Assembly (NCBI GenBank): GCA_021205185.1 | Contig: JAJPYB010000010.1 | Coordinates: forward strand, 1-64,000 | Direction: 5' to 3' | Source of the DNA: Ruminococcus sp. | GTDB taxonomy: Bacteria; Bacillota; Clostridia; Oscillospirales; Ruminococcaceae | DNA: 64,000 nucleotides | Part shown: piece by piece, positions 47,524 to 56,487 of the stretch | Position numbering within the stretch: the first letter of the stretch is position 1 | How the letters are laid out: each line of letters opens with the position of its first letter | Position numbers and translations under genes: made by a program | Notes under the pieces: generated by a model | Told to the model about the DNA's origin: nothing | The model's input: only the letters and a program-made list of their open reading frames with translations | Databases searched by the model: none

Positions 47524-47557
47524 GCCTGTCGAAGATTCGGCAGGCTTTTTATTTTTG
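47524..47557 (+). terminator. Terminator of the DtxR-like gene
   Basis: GCCTGTCGA / TCGGCAGGC stem with an AGAT loop, then TTTTTATTTTT. Confidence 0.85.
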
Positions 47558-47712
47558 AAAGATCTGCAAAATAATGAAGATTTTTATTAGCGGGTTAGTT
47601 TTAAAGAGAAATTTGTAGCATATTTGTCATCTTTGAAATTTACTTGTCAAATTGCCCTAAAATGTGCTGTGGATTTCGTGAAAAATGACGAAAAGGAATT
47701 TGTAAAAACCGC

Positions 47713-47741
47713 TTGACTAAATAGAAAATACCCGATATAAT
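47713..47741 (+). promoter_or_regulatory. Promoter of the ABC exporter operon
   Basis: TTGACT and TATAAT are 17 bp apart. The expected start near 47748 leaves a leader of about 90 nt. Upstream, 47558-47712 is AT-rich with nothing recognised. Confidence 0.8.
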
Positions 47742-47753
47742 CTAGTAAGAAAA

Positions 47754-47837
47754 ATGAAAAATCGAAAAAAATACAGGCTGCTGCTGCCTGTGCACCTTGA
47801 TTGGTTTTGTGTTTGTATAGTAGGGAGAGGTGTTTGA
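47754..47837 (+). CDS. Putative 27-aa leader peptide of the ABC exporter
   Basis: ATG 47754 opens MKNRKKYRLLLPVHLDWFCV and the frame stops at TGA directly before the exporter's ATG. An ACAGGC/GCCTGT hairpin lies inside it. Its own RBS is weak and close to the predicted 5' end. In Bacillus subtilis a leader peptide (BmrB) controls the similar BmrCD exporter by ribosome-mediated attenuation; that parallel makes this worth recording. Not proven to be translated. Confidence 0.4.
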   Translation: MKNRKKYRLLLPVHLDWFCVCIVGRGV

Positions 47838-49598
47838 ATGTTTCAAGTGAAATGGATGTGGGAGAACCTGAGGGGCTATCGGGCAAGGTACATTATTGCA
47901 ATGATACTGTCCGTTGCGATTAACGGACTGGAGCTTGCAACGCCTATTTTGTCGGCCCTGATAGTTGATAATTTTATCAGCGCAGAAAACGCTGTAGAAA
48001 ATGTCAAGAACCAGCGAGGGTATCTTATTTTTCTCCTGGTAGCTATAGTCTTGTTCACAGTTTTAAAGTCGATAACGAGATATGTTTGCTGTATGTCTTA
48101 TGAGCACGCTTCACAGGGAGCTATTTATCGTATACGCTCGAAGCTTTTCAGAAATGTTCAGAATCAGGATATAAGCTTTTACGACAGCTATCGGACGGGC
48201 GATCTTATGACAAGACTTACAGGCGACCTTGATATGGTTCGCCATATGCTAGCGTTTGTATTCAGAGGCTTGATTGAATCGTCAACGCTTCTTCTGGCGG
48301 CAGTAGTGTATTTCTTTGTGATCGACTGGAAGATGGCAATAAGTATTCTTGCTTTAACGCCGCTCATATTTATAATTTCTGTACGCCTTAAAAAGGTTGC
48401 TGGTCCTGTTCATATGAAGGCTCGTGAAAAGCTGTCTGCAATCAACACGGCAGCTCAGGAAAACATCTCAGGAAACAGGGTCGTAAAGGCTTTCGCAAGA
48501 GAAGATTACGAGATTGAAAAGTTTAACAAAATAAGCGAGGAGTATGCTGAGGCTAATAAGAAGGCGTCGCTCAAGTGGCTTAACTACTCGCCGTTTCTTG
48601 AAGGAATTGCGCTTTGCCTATCCGCTGTAATGCTTTTGTGCGGCGGACTGTTTCTGATATTTGATCAGATTACAATGGGTGAATACATAGCAGTTTCGGG
48701 ACTTGTATGGGCAGTATCAAACCCGATGAAAAATCTCGGAATGTATGTAAACGACACCCAGAGATTTATGGCGTCGGCTATGAAGATAATTGACATTTAC
48801 TATAAAAAGCCGACAATCAAAACGCCTGAAAACGCTTATGAGCCGAGCAGCGTTAATGGAGATATAGAATTTAAAAACGTATCTTTTAGATACGACGGAG
48901 CGGACGTTTTAAAGGACGTAACATTTAGGATAAACCATGGCGAAACTGTCGCTGTTATGGGCGAAACGGGAAGCGGAAAGACAACGCTAGTAAATCTTAT
49001 TCCGAGATTTTACGATGTGAGTAAGGGAAGCGTTTCGGTTGACGGAGTAGATGTTAAGAATTATTCTCTGAAGTCGCTTCGTGGAAGCATTTCAATGGCG
49101 ACGCAGGACGTGTTCCTGTATTCGGACACTATTGACGGAAATATAGCCTACGGCGATTCAGACCTGCCTGAGCAGGAGGTTGAGGAGTACGCGTCGCTCG
49201 CTTGCGCTACTGAATTTATCGAAAAGATGCCTGAGGGGTACGATACGATAATAGGCGAGCGAGGAGTTGGACTTTCAGGCGGACAGAAGCAAAGAATTTC
49301 ACTCGCAAGAGCAATGGCAGTTCGTCCGAGTATTTTAATTCTGGACGACACTACCTCAGCTGTTGATATGGAAACTGAAAGCTATATACAAAACAGCCTC
49401 AAAAGCTTGGATTACGATTGCACAAAAATAATTATAGCGCAGAGAATCTCGTCAGCGAAGGACGCAGATAAGATAATTGTTTTAGACGACGGAAAGATTA
49501 AGGAGATGGGAACTCATCAAGAGCTTTTAAAGAAGAAGGGCTACTATTACGATGTGTTTATGCTTCAGAACGAGGGCTTTGAAAGGGGTGAGAAATAG
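47838..49598 (+). CDS. Heterodimeric ABC exporter subunit with degenerate ATP site
   Basis: The 586-aa half-transporter has six membrane helices and an ATPase domain. Walker A is GETGSGKTTLV, the signature SGGQKQRISLARAM, but Walker B reads ILILDDTTSAVD with Asp in place of the catalytic Glu, and the switch loop is IIIAQR with Gln in place of His. This matches the degenerate-site subunit of heterodimeric multidrug exporters such as TM287/288, LmrCD and BmrCD. Its stop overlaps the start of the partner by one base. ATG 47838 follows GGGAGAGG. Probably exports drugs or peptides; substrate unknown. Confidence 0.92.
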   Translation: MFQVKWMWENLRGYRARYIIAMILSVAINGLELATPILSALIVDNFISAENAVENVKNQRGYLIFLLVAIVLFTVLKSITRYVCCMSYEHASQGAIYRIRSKLFRNVQNQDISFYDSYRTGDLMTRLTGDLDMVRHMLAFVFRGLIESSTLLLAAVVYFFVIDWKMAISILALTPLIFIISVRLKKVAGPVHMKAREKLSAINTAAQENISGNRVVKAFAREDYEIEKFNKISEEYAEANKKASLKWLNYSPFLEGIALCLSAVMLLCGGLFLIFDQITMGEYIAVSGLVWAVSNPMKNLGMYVNDTQRFMASAMKIIDIYYKKPTIKTPENAYEPSSVNGDIEFKNVSFRYDGADVLKDVTFRINHGETVAVMGETGSGKTTLVNLIPRFYDVSKGSVSVDGVDVKNYSLKSLRGSISMATQDVFLYSDTIDGNIAYGDSDLPEQEVEEYASLACATEFIEKMPEGYDTIIGERGVGLSGGQKQRISLARAMAVRPSILILDDTTSAVDMETESYIQNSLKSLDYDCTKIIIAQRISSAKDADKIIVLDDGKIKEMGTHQELLKKKGYYYDVFMLQNEGFERGEK

Positions 49599-51385
49599 TG
49601 GCAAGAAACAAGTATAATGTAGACGAGGTGCTTGAAACCCCATTTGATATAAAGCACTTAAAGAGATCGTTCAAGTATATTAAAAAGCACGGCAGAAAGA
49701 TGATTCTTGCGCTTGTTTTAAGTATTCTGTCTGCTGTTTCAGGACTTTTAGGACCTATCATCACTCAGTACGCACTCGATATAACTATTCCTAAAGGTAA
49801 GGCCGGAGTTTTAGAGCTTATAGGCTTGTCAATCCTTTTGATTGCAACTATTTTGATTTCCGTTATTTTTTCAAATATCCGTTCGAGGATTATGACGATA
49901 GTAGGTCAGGATATAATTTTTGAAATAAGAACCGACCTGTTCAAGCATTTGCAGGAGCTGCCGTTTGAGTATTACGACAACAGACCGCATGGAAAGATAC
50001 TTATTCGTGTTGTCAACTATGTAAATTCCGTTTCGGATATGCTTTCAAATGGACTGATAAACCTAGTGATTGAGCTTTTAAATATGATCTTTATCTTGAT
50101 ATTTATGTTCTTTGTAAATGTTGAGCTGTCGTTGGTAGTGCTGGCGGGAGTGCCGATATTTTTAGTTGTAATGCTCATCATCAAAAAGGTTCAGCGCAAG
50201 GCTTGGCAGATGGTTTCCAACAAAAGCTCAAACCTGAACGCATATTTGCAGGAAAGCATTACGGGAGCCAGAATCACTCAAGTGTTCAACCGTGAGGATG
50301 AGAACGCTGAGATTTTGGATAACCTTTCAGATTCTTACAGAAAAACATGGCTTAAGGCGGTAAAGTATTCAAATATGGTAGGACCGTCTGCCGATGTTAT
50401 TTCTATTGTCGTTCGTATGGCGATATACGGAGTAGGCTTGCTTATAATATCGCCGGCGTACATAACATTAGGAACGATAGCCGCTATGACAAGCTACGCT
50501 TCAAGCTTCTGGCAGCCAATTATGAATCTGTCAAATATCTTTAACGATTTTATAAATAATATAGCCTACCTTGAACGTATTTTTGAAACGCTTGACGAAC
50601 CGCCCACGATAAAGGACAAGGAGGGAGCTTATGAGCTTCCGAAAATAAAGGGAAATGTTTCGTTTGAAAACGTCACGTTTTCTTACGAGCCTGAAAAAAC
50701 CGTTCTGGAAAACGTTTCCTTTGATGTAAAGTCGGGCGAGAGCATAGCGCTTGTCGGACCTACCGGAGCCGGAAAGTCAACGATTGTTTCGCTTATTTCA
50801 AGATTTTACGAGCTTGACGGGGGGAAAATTACAATTGACGGAAACGATATTTCTGAGGTAACGCTTCATTCGCTTCGTTCGCAAATGGGAATAATGCTAC
50901 AGGACAGCTTTATTTTCAGCGGAACTATTTTAGATAATGTCCGCTACGGAAAGCTTGACGCAGAGCCAGAGGAAATAAAGAAGGCGTGCGAGGTTGTCTG
51001 CGCTTCTGAATTTATCGAAGCTATGCCAAATGGATATATGACTGAGGTAAACGAGCGAGGATCTATGCTTTCGGGAGGGCAAAAGCAGCTTATTTCATTT
51101 GCGAGAACTCTTTTGTCAGATCCTAAAATACTTATTCTCGATGAAGCTACCTCGTCGATTGACGCTCGAACTGAAAGACTTTTGCAGGAGGGACTTTTCA
51201 GACTTATGGAGGGAAGAACGAGCTTTATTATCGCTCACAGACTTTCAACCATTAAAAACTGCGACAGGATAATGTACATAGACGATAAGGGAATTGTCGA
51301 GAGCGGAACTCACGACGAGCTTATAGAAAAACGAGGGGAATATTATAAGCTGTACACTTCACAGCATGAAGAATATGCGGGGTAA
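49598..51385 (+). CDS. Heterodimeric ABC exporter subunit with canonical ATP site
   Basis: The 595-aa partner has six membrane helices and an intact ATPase domain: GPTGAGKSTIVSLI, LSGGQKQLISFARTLL, LILDEATSSID with the catalytic Glu, and IIAHRLSTI with the switch His. GTG 49598 overlaps the last base of the upstream stop (TAGTG). The asymmetric pairing with the upstream subunit is complete. The GH5 dockerin gene starts 28 nt later without an intervening terminator, so read-through into the cellulase gene is possible. Confidence 0.93.
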   Translation: MARNKYNVDEVLETPFDIKHLKRSFKYIKKHGRKMILALVLSILSAVSGLLGPIITQYALDITIPKGKAGVLELIGLSILLIATILISVIFSNIRSRIMTIVGQDIIFEIRTDLFKHLQELPFEYYDNRPHGKILIRVVNYVNSVSDMLSNGLINLVIELLNMIFILIFMFFVNVELSLVVLAGVPIFLVVMLIIKKVQRKAWQMVSNKSSNLNAYLQESITGARITQVFNREDENAEILDNLSDSYRKTWLKAVKYSNMVGPSADVISIVVRMAIYGVGLLIISPAYITLGTIAAMTSYASSFWQPIMNLSNIFNDFINNIAYLERIFETLDEPPTIKDKEGAYELPKIKGNVSFENVTFSYEPEKTVLENVSFDVKSGESIALVGPTGAGKSTIVSLISRFYELDGGKITIDGNDISEVTLHSLRSQMGIMLQDSFIFSGTILDNVRYGKLDAEPEEIKKACEVVCASEFIEAMPNGYMTEVNERGSMLSGGQKQLISFARTLLSDPKILILDEATSSIDARTERLLQEGLFRLMEGRTSFIIAHRLSTIKNCDRIMYIDDKGIVESGTHDELIEKRGEYYKLYTSQHEEYAG

Positions 51386-51413
51386 ACACCGTTATGCCAA
51401 AAAGGAGGATACT

Positions 51414-53192
51414 ATGAAGGCTTTAAAATCTTTGCTGAGCGTATTTTCAGCAGCAGCAATCACCGCAGGAATCGCCTGCTCGTCGCTTACGTTTACAAGC
51501 AGCGTTTCAGCTTCCGACGACGGCGTTATGAGAGAGGGTTTGACTGCAACGCAGGTGTCTCAGGAGATGGGACTGGGCTTAAATCTCGGAAACACAATGG
51601 AAGCTTACAACTCGTCGAACTGCGAGAGCGCAAGCTATACCTGGATTCCGACTATCGGAAGCAATAAAACATCTAATTACGAAACCTACTGGGGAGCGCC
51701 GGTTACCACACAGAAAATAATTGACGGAATCAAGGACGCTGGATTTAACACGGTAAGAATTCCTGTTTTCTGGGGAAATATGATGGAAAACGACGGCACC
51801 TATACAATCAATTCCGACTACATAAAGAGAGTAGGCGAGATTGTTGATTACTGCCGCAATGACGGACTTTATGTTGTTATCAACATTCACCACTTCGATG
51901 AATTTATCATAAGGCGAAACGATTTGGAAAGCTGCAAAACGATTTTCTATACCCTTTGGACTCAGATTGCCGAATATTTCAAGGACTACTCGGATTATCT
52001 GGTATTTGAAGGATATAACGAGTACCTTGGCGGAGAGCAGTTTGACGAAAACGGAAATCTGACAGCTCTTTCTGACGCTGACGCTTACGAGCTTACCAAT
52101 GCTCTTAATCAGGTGTTTGTTGACGCTGTAAGAGCAACGGGCGGCAATAATACCCAGAGAGTTTTAATTGCTTCTGGCTATTGGACAAATATTGACCTGA
52201 CTACTTCCTCGAGCTTTAAAATGCCGACGGACACGGTGGATAACAAGCTAATGGTTTCAGTTCACTATGTTGACAACGCAGTATACTGGTCGAACGAAAT
52301 AGGAAGCGATTGGTGGATGCAGTATAGCATAAATCAATGCGAGGAGCTAAAGAGCGCATTTACCGATAAGGGAATACCTGTATTTATTGGCGAAACAACG
52401 TCTACTTATCCAACGAGCAATTATTCATCCAGCGCTACAAGCAAAAACAGCGCCGAAACGCTTGATACAATGCTAAGGCTTATCACAAGCTACGGCTTTA
52501 CACCGGTTTTATGGGATACGCCAAATAGCTTTTACAGCAGAACAAGCTGCTCTATAAAGTCGTCCTCAAATGCAGCTGTAATTTCTACTCTTTCAGCTGA
52601 GCTTGAAGCGGCTTTGGAAACGTCAACGGAGGAATCAACGGAGGAATCGACAGAAGAACCAACCACGGAGGAACCAACAACGGAAGAACCTACAACCGAA
52701 GAGCCTACTACGGAGGAATCAACCACCGAAGAGCCGACAACAGAGGAGCCTGCTGCAATCTATTCTGTCAGCGGAACAGTTTTCGTATCTGATGAAGGTG
52801 CTGAAACTCAGATGATAGTTGTTGCGACTGACGAAAACGGTGAACAAACGGCAGTTACGGCTACAAGCATGGGCGAATATGTAATAGACGGCTTGGAAGC
52901 AGGAACATATACGCTCACCATAAGCGGCGGAAGGTACGCGTCAAGAAGCTATGAAGTAACAGTTTCTGAAAGCCTTTCACAGGACGTTTACTTAAATCCT
53001 TACGGCGATGTAAACGGCGACGGAAAGGTGACGACAGCTGACGTCGGACTTAGCAATTCACACGCAAAGGGAGTTTCAACACTTACTGACTATCAATATA
53101 TTTGTGCCGACGTAAATACTGACGGCGGCATAACGACAGCAGACGTCGGAAAGATAAATTCACACGCAAAGGGCGTTAGTCTGCTTTGGTAG
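51414..53192 (+). CDS. GH5 endoglucanase with type I dockerin (cellulosomal)
   Basis: The 592-aa secreted protein has a signal peptide (LLSVFSAAAITAGIACSSLTFTSSVSAS), a GH5 catalytic domain (GLNLGNTMEAY, VRIPVFWGNM, VVINIHHFDE, acid/base Glu in VFEGYNEYLGG near residue 200, nucleophile Glu in VFIGETTSTYP near 325), a Thr/Glu-rich linker (EEPTTEEPTTEE), a carboxypeptidase-regulatory-like beta domain (SVSGTVFVSD to SQDVYL), and a C-terminal dockerin with two calcium repeats (GDVNGDGKVTTADVG and ADVNTDGGITTADVG). The dockerin should plug into a scaffoldin cohesin. ATG 51414 follows AAAGGAGG; the track start is 16 residues too long. A paralogue follows. Confidence 0.92.
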   Translation: MKALKSLLSVFSAAAITAGIACSSLTFTSSVSASDDGVMREGLTATQVSQEMGLGLNLGNTMEAYNSSNCESASYTWIPTIGSNKTSNYETYWGAPVTTQKIIDGIKDAGFNTVRIPVFWGNMMENDGTYTINSDYIKRVGEIVDYCRNDGLYVVINIHHFDEFIIRRNDLESCKTIFYTLWTQIAEYFKDYSDYLVFEGYNEYLGGEQFDENGNLTALSDADAYELTNALNQVFVDAVRATGGNNTQRVLIASGYWTNIDLTTSSSFKMPTDTVDNKLMVSVHYVDNAVYWSNEIGSDWWMQYSINQCEELKSAFTDKGIPVFIGETTSTYPTSNYSSSATSKNSAETLDTMLRLITSYGFTPVLWDTPNSFYSRTSCSIKSSSNAAVISTLSAELEAALETSTEESTEESTEEPTTEEPTTEEPTTEEPTTEESTTEEPTTEEPAAIYSVSGTVFVSDEGAETQMIVVATDENGEQTAVTATSMGEYVIDGLEAGTYTLTISGGRYASRSYEVTVSESLSQDVYLNPYGDVNGDGKVTTADVGLSNSHAKGVSTLTDYQYICADVNTDGGITTADVGKINSHAKGVSLLW

Positions 53193-53227
53193 GTGGCAAA
53201 AAATATTGCTTAAAGGCTAAGTAGTGA

Positions 53228-53256
53228 TAGACAAACTCAAAGCTATATGCTACAAT
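53228..53256 (+). promoter_or_regulatory. Promoter of the second GH5 gene
   Basis: TAGACA and TACAAT are 17 bp apart, about 35 bp before the start. Confidence 0.6.
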
Positions 53257-53290
53257 GGGTGTAGGAATTAAAAATCAGAGGAGGAAAACA

Positions 53291-54514
53291 ATGAAGAAAT
53301 TTAAAAAAGCGTTTTTAAGCCTTTTGCTTGCGGCGGCAGTATTAGCGACCAGCGCTTGCTCGTCGACAGGTGATAACGACAGCACAGCAGATTCTGACAA
53401 CGAAACAGTCGCAGACGACGGCGTTATGCGTGAGGATCTGACTGCAACGCAGGTTTCTGAGGAAATGGGACTTGGACTAAATCTTGGAAACACAATGGAA
53501 GCTTACAGCTCGTCAAACTGCGAGAGTGTAGACTATACCTGGATTCCGACAATAGGAGATAACACACCGACAGATTATGAAACCTGCTGGGGCGCGCCGG
53601 TTACCACTCAGGAAATGATTGACGGAATCAAGGACGCTGGCTTTAACACAGTAAGAATCCCTGTTTTCTGGGGAAATATGATGGAGGACGACGGAACCTA
53701 TACGATAAATTCCGATTACATAGAGCGTGTCGGTGAAATCGTTGACTATTGTCGTAACGACGGACTTTATGTTGTTATCAACATTCACCACTTCGATGAA
53801 TTTATCATAAGGCGAAACGATTTAGAAAGCTGTAAGACAATTTTCAATACATTGTGGATGCAGATTGCCGAATATTTCAAGGACTACTCAGACTATGTGG
53901 TATTCGAGGGCTTTAACGAGTATCTTGGCGGCGATCAGTTTGACGAGAGTGGAACGCTGACATCTCTTTCAACCTCCGACGCTTACGAGCTTACAAATGC
54001 GCTCAATCAGGTGTTCGTTGACGCTGTAAGAGCGACGGGCGGCAACAACGAGGAGAGAGTTTTAATCGCATCTGGTTATTGGACAAATATCGACCTAACG
54101 ACCTCTTCAAAATTTGAAATGCCAACAGATACAGTGGATAACAAGCTAATGGTTTCAGTTCACTATGTAGACAACTCGGTTTATTGGTCAAACGAGATAG
54201 GCAGCGATTGGTGGCTTGAATATAGCATAGAGCAATGCGAGGAGCTAAAGAGCGCATTCACCGACAACGGCATACCTGTATTTATCGGCGAAACAACCTC
54301 GTCATATCCGATTTCAAATTATTCTTCAAGCGCTACAAGCACCGACAGCTCGGAATCTCTTGATACAATGTTAAGGCTTATCACAAGCTACGGCTTTACA
54401 CCGGTTTTGTGGGATACGCCAAACGGCTTTTACGACAGAGATGCCTGTGAGATTACGTCATCAACCGACGCTGAGGTTATAGCGACCTTATCTTCCGAGC
54501 TTGCAGAAGACTAA
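53291..54514 (+). CDS. GH5 endoglucanase, membrane-anchored lipoprotein
   Basis: The 407-aa protein begins with a lipoprotein signal peptide (FLSLLLAAAVLATSACSS, lipobox LATSAC), followed by an acidic spacer and then the same GH5 domain as its neighbour: GLNLGNTMEAYSS, VVINIHHFDE, acid/base Glu in VFEGFNEYLGG, nucleophile Glu in VFIGETTSSYP. There is no linker, beta domain or dockerin. It therefore would work at the cell surface, while the paralogue works in the cellulosome. A 65-nt stretch is identical between the two genes, including silent positions. ATG 53291 follows AGGAGG. The likely substrate is a beta-1,4-glucan. Confidence 0.92.
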   Translation: MKKFKKAFLSLLLAAAVLATSACSSTGDNDSTADSDNETVADDGVMREDLTATQVSEEMGLGLNLGNTMEAYSSSNCESVDYTWIPTIGDNTPTDYETCWGAPVTTQEMIDGIKDAGFNTVRIPVFWGNMMEDDGTYTINSDYIERVGEIVDYCRNDGLYVVINIHHFDEFIIRRNDLESCKTIFNTLWMQIAEYFKDYSDYVVFEGFNEYLGGDQFDESGTLTSLSTSDAYELTNALNQVFVDAVRATGGNNEERVLIASGYWTNIDLTTSSKFEMPTDTVDNKLMVSVHYVDNSVYWSNEIGSDWWLEYSIEQCEELKSAFTDNGIPVFIGETTSSYPISNYSSSATSTDSSESLDTMLRLITSYGFTPVLWDTPNGFYDRDACEITSSTDAEVIATLSSELAED

Positions 54515-54535
54515 AGCGAGAATTAAAACAACAAA

Positions 54536-54575
54536 AAAACGCCTTTTGGTTATGTACCAGAGGGCGTTTTAGTTT
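54536..54575. terminator. Bidirectional terminator between GH5 and the two-component genes
   Basis: AAAACGCCTTTTGGT / ACCAGAGGGCGTTTT stem with a TATGT loop and T-rich tails on both strands. Confidence 0.8.
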
Positions 54576-54590
54576 GATTGAACTATTTTC

Positions 54591-55646
54591 TTATTTCGGC
54601 AAAACAACGGTAAATGTTGTTTTGCCGTTTTCACATTCCACTGTTATTTTGCCGTTATGCAAATCAACCACCTTTTTTACAACCGCCAGTCCGATTCCGT
54701 TGCCTTCCGATGAGTGGGATTCATCAGCCTGATAGAATTTATTGAATATTCTGTCAATACTTTCTTTCGGTATGATCTTACCGCCGTTTGAAATTGCAAC
54801 AGAAATGCAGTCGTCATTTTCCTGAATATCAACTGAAACTGTGCCGCCGTTGTCTGAAAATTTCATTGCGTTGTTCAGCAGGTTTATCCACGCCTGTTCC
54901 AAAAGCTCTTTGTTGGCGGTTATTGTGTATTCCGCAAAATTTATATCCAGATTCAAATCCTTTTGCGTCCACATATCTGTAAGCATTAAAATAGCCTGGC
55001 GTATCTGCTCGGAAAGATTGTATTTTGAAACGTTCGTCAATATGCCTTGGTTTTCAACTCTTGTGAGGCTAAGCACGTTATTTGCCATTGACGAAAGCCT
55101 GAGCGATTCGTCTTCGATAACCTTAAGATATTTCTCTTTTTCTTCATCTGAAAGATTGCCGACCTGAAGCATTTTCGCAAACCCTGCAATAGAAACTATC
55201 GGCGTTTTAAATTCATGCGAAAAGTTATTGACAAAGTTATTTCTCAGCTTGTCCATTTGCTCCAGCTCCTCAGCGGCTTTGTTAAAGCTTTTTTCTATAT
55301 CTCGAAAAGTAGGATGTACCGCAATCGGATTGCCGAATTTAATTCTCGTTTTAAAATCACCGTTTGAAAGTCGCTCCAGCTGATTTATAAGCTGATTTAC
55401 AGGTTTCAGAGTGTATTTGCTGGTAAAGAAGGTAATCAAGAATCCCATAATTGCGCTTACCATAGCAATCAGGAAAAGCAATGTACCTCTTGATATATCC
55501 TCCGCCGTACCGATAATATTTAGTCTTAGCAAAATATGTATAACTAAAATACCCAGTCCAACTGTGATACATATTACAACAAAAATGAGTATTGACACCA
55601 ATAATATAAGCGATAAACGCTGTCTGTGTATTTCTTTATTATTCAT
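54591..55646 (-). CDS. Sensor histidine kinase with very short extracellular loop
   Basis: The 351-aa kinase has two membrane helices (LILLVSILIFVVICITVGLGILVIHILL and LLFLIAMVSAIMGFLITFFTS) with only about a dozen residues between them, so it probably senses within the membrane or through another protein. A HAMP linker follows, then the H-box FVNNFSHEFKTPIVSIAGFAKML (phospho-acceptor His), the N-box WINLLNNAMKFS, and the G boxes GNGIGLAVVKKVVDLH. It overlaps the response-regulator stop by four bases. The short loop is like kinases that respond to cell-envelope stress. Confidence 0.92.
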   Translation of the reverse strand: MNNKEIHRQRLSLILLVSILIFVVICITVGLGILVIHILLRLNIIGTAEDISRGTLLFLIAMVSAIMGFLITFFTSKYTLKPVNQLINQLERLSNGDFKTRIKFGNPIAVHPTFRDIEKSFNKAAEELEQMDKLRNNFVNNFSHEFKTPIVSIAGFAKMLQVGNLSDEEKEKYLKVIEDESLRLSSMANNVLSLTRVENQGILTNVSKYNLSEQIRQAILMLTDMWTQKDLNLDINFAEYTITANKELLEQAWINLLNNAMKFSDNGGTVSVDIQENDDCISVAISNGGKIIPKESIDRIFNKFYQADESHSSEGNGIGLAVVKKVVDLHNGKITVECENGKTTFTVVLPK

Positions 55647-56317
55647 ATATTTTTAACCGCCCTGTATCCGAGACCTCGCACAGTCTCTATTGTAAACTCC
55701 TTCCAGTCCTCAAATCTCTTGCGGAGCCGTCCGATGTGTACTGTAACCGTTTCCCAGCCTGTTTCGCTGTCCATTCCCCAGATTTCGTCCATAAGCTGAA
55801 TGCGAGTGAAAATCTTTCCGGGATAGGAAAGAAGCTTGTACAGCAGCAAAAATTCCTTTTGCGGAAGCTCTTGCACCTCGCCCTGTCTTGAAACTGTTAA
55901 TGTGTTGTAATCGAGAGTGACATCACCGATTATTATTTTTTGCTCGTTTACGATTTGCGCTCTACGCAAAAGAGCTTTGATACGATAAAGCAGCTTTTCC
56001 TCGTCAATCGGCTTTGTTATGTAGTCGTCTGTACCGACTATAAAGCCCTGCTTTTCGTCCTCCGGCAGGATTTTAGCAGTCAGCATCAAAACAGGAATTG
56101 TACTTCCTGAATCTCTGACGACTTTTGTAAATTCATATCCGTCCATTTTCGGCATCATAATATCGATAATTACAAGGTCTATATGCTCCCTGTCCAGCAC
56201 CTCAAGCGCTTGTTCTCCGTTTTCGGCAGTAATAACCTCATAATTTGCGTTTTGCAAAATTGCTCTCAGAAGCATTCTTGTGTGCTTGTCGTCGTCTGCT
56301 ACAAGAATATTAACCAT
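55643..56317 (-). CDS. OmpR-family response regulator
   Basis: The 224-aa regulator has a receiver domain (ILVADDDKHTRMLL; phospho-acceptor Asp in VIIDIMMPKMDG; Thr and Lys in MLTAKILPEDEKQGF and DDYITKPID) and an OmpR/PhoB winged helix (LPQKEFLLLYKLLSYPGKIFTRIQLMDEIWG, VTVHIGRLRKRFEDW, TVRGLGYRAVKNI). ATG 56317 follows AAAGGAG; the track's TTG 56326 is too close. It overlaps the kinase gene, the usual co-expressed pair. Direct repeats of OmpR type lie on both divergent promoters, so it should regulate itself and the patatin-KS operon. Confidence 0.93.
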   Translation of the reverse strand: MVNILVADDDKHTRMLLRAILQNANYEVITAENGEQALEVLDREHIDLVIIDIMMPKMDGYEFTKVVRDSGSTIPVLMLTAKILPEDEKQGFIVGTDDYITKPIDEEKLLYRIKALLRRAQIVNEQKIIIGDVTLDYNTLTVSRQGEVQELPQKEFLLLYKLLSYPGKIFTRIQLMDEIWGMDSETGWETVTVHIGRLRKRFEDWKEFTIETVRGLGYRAVKNI

Positions 56318-56350
56318 AAAAGACAACTCCTTTGACTGTTTTGTACAAGT

Positions 56351-56382
56351 ATCATAATACGTAAATCTAAAATGAATCTAAA
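56351..56382 (-). promoter_or_regulatory. Two-component operon promoter with 11-bp direct repeats
   Basis: On the plus strand ATCTAAA occurs at 56365 and again at 56376, exactly 11 bp apart (on minus, TTTAGAT twice). The minus -10 TATGAT is at 56351-56356 and the -35 position falls inside the repeats. OmpR-type regulators bind such head-to-tail 11-bp repeats. Confidence 0.65.
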
Positions 56383-56487
56383 CAAACAGAAATCTGCCTG
56401 ACTATACTATAAATTATAGAATTTTGATTTTTCATTGTCAACTCACACAAACGAAAGTTTTGGAAAAGCCCCGTAAATTTCTCCAAA

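Noticed and set aside
52620-52755. Short direct repeats in the GH5 gene that might suggest a CRISPR or satellite array
   Set aside because: They encode the EEPTTEEPTTEE linker in frame; no spacers of constant length.
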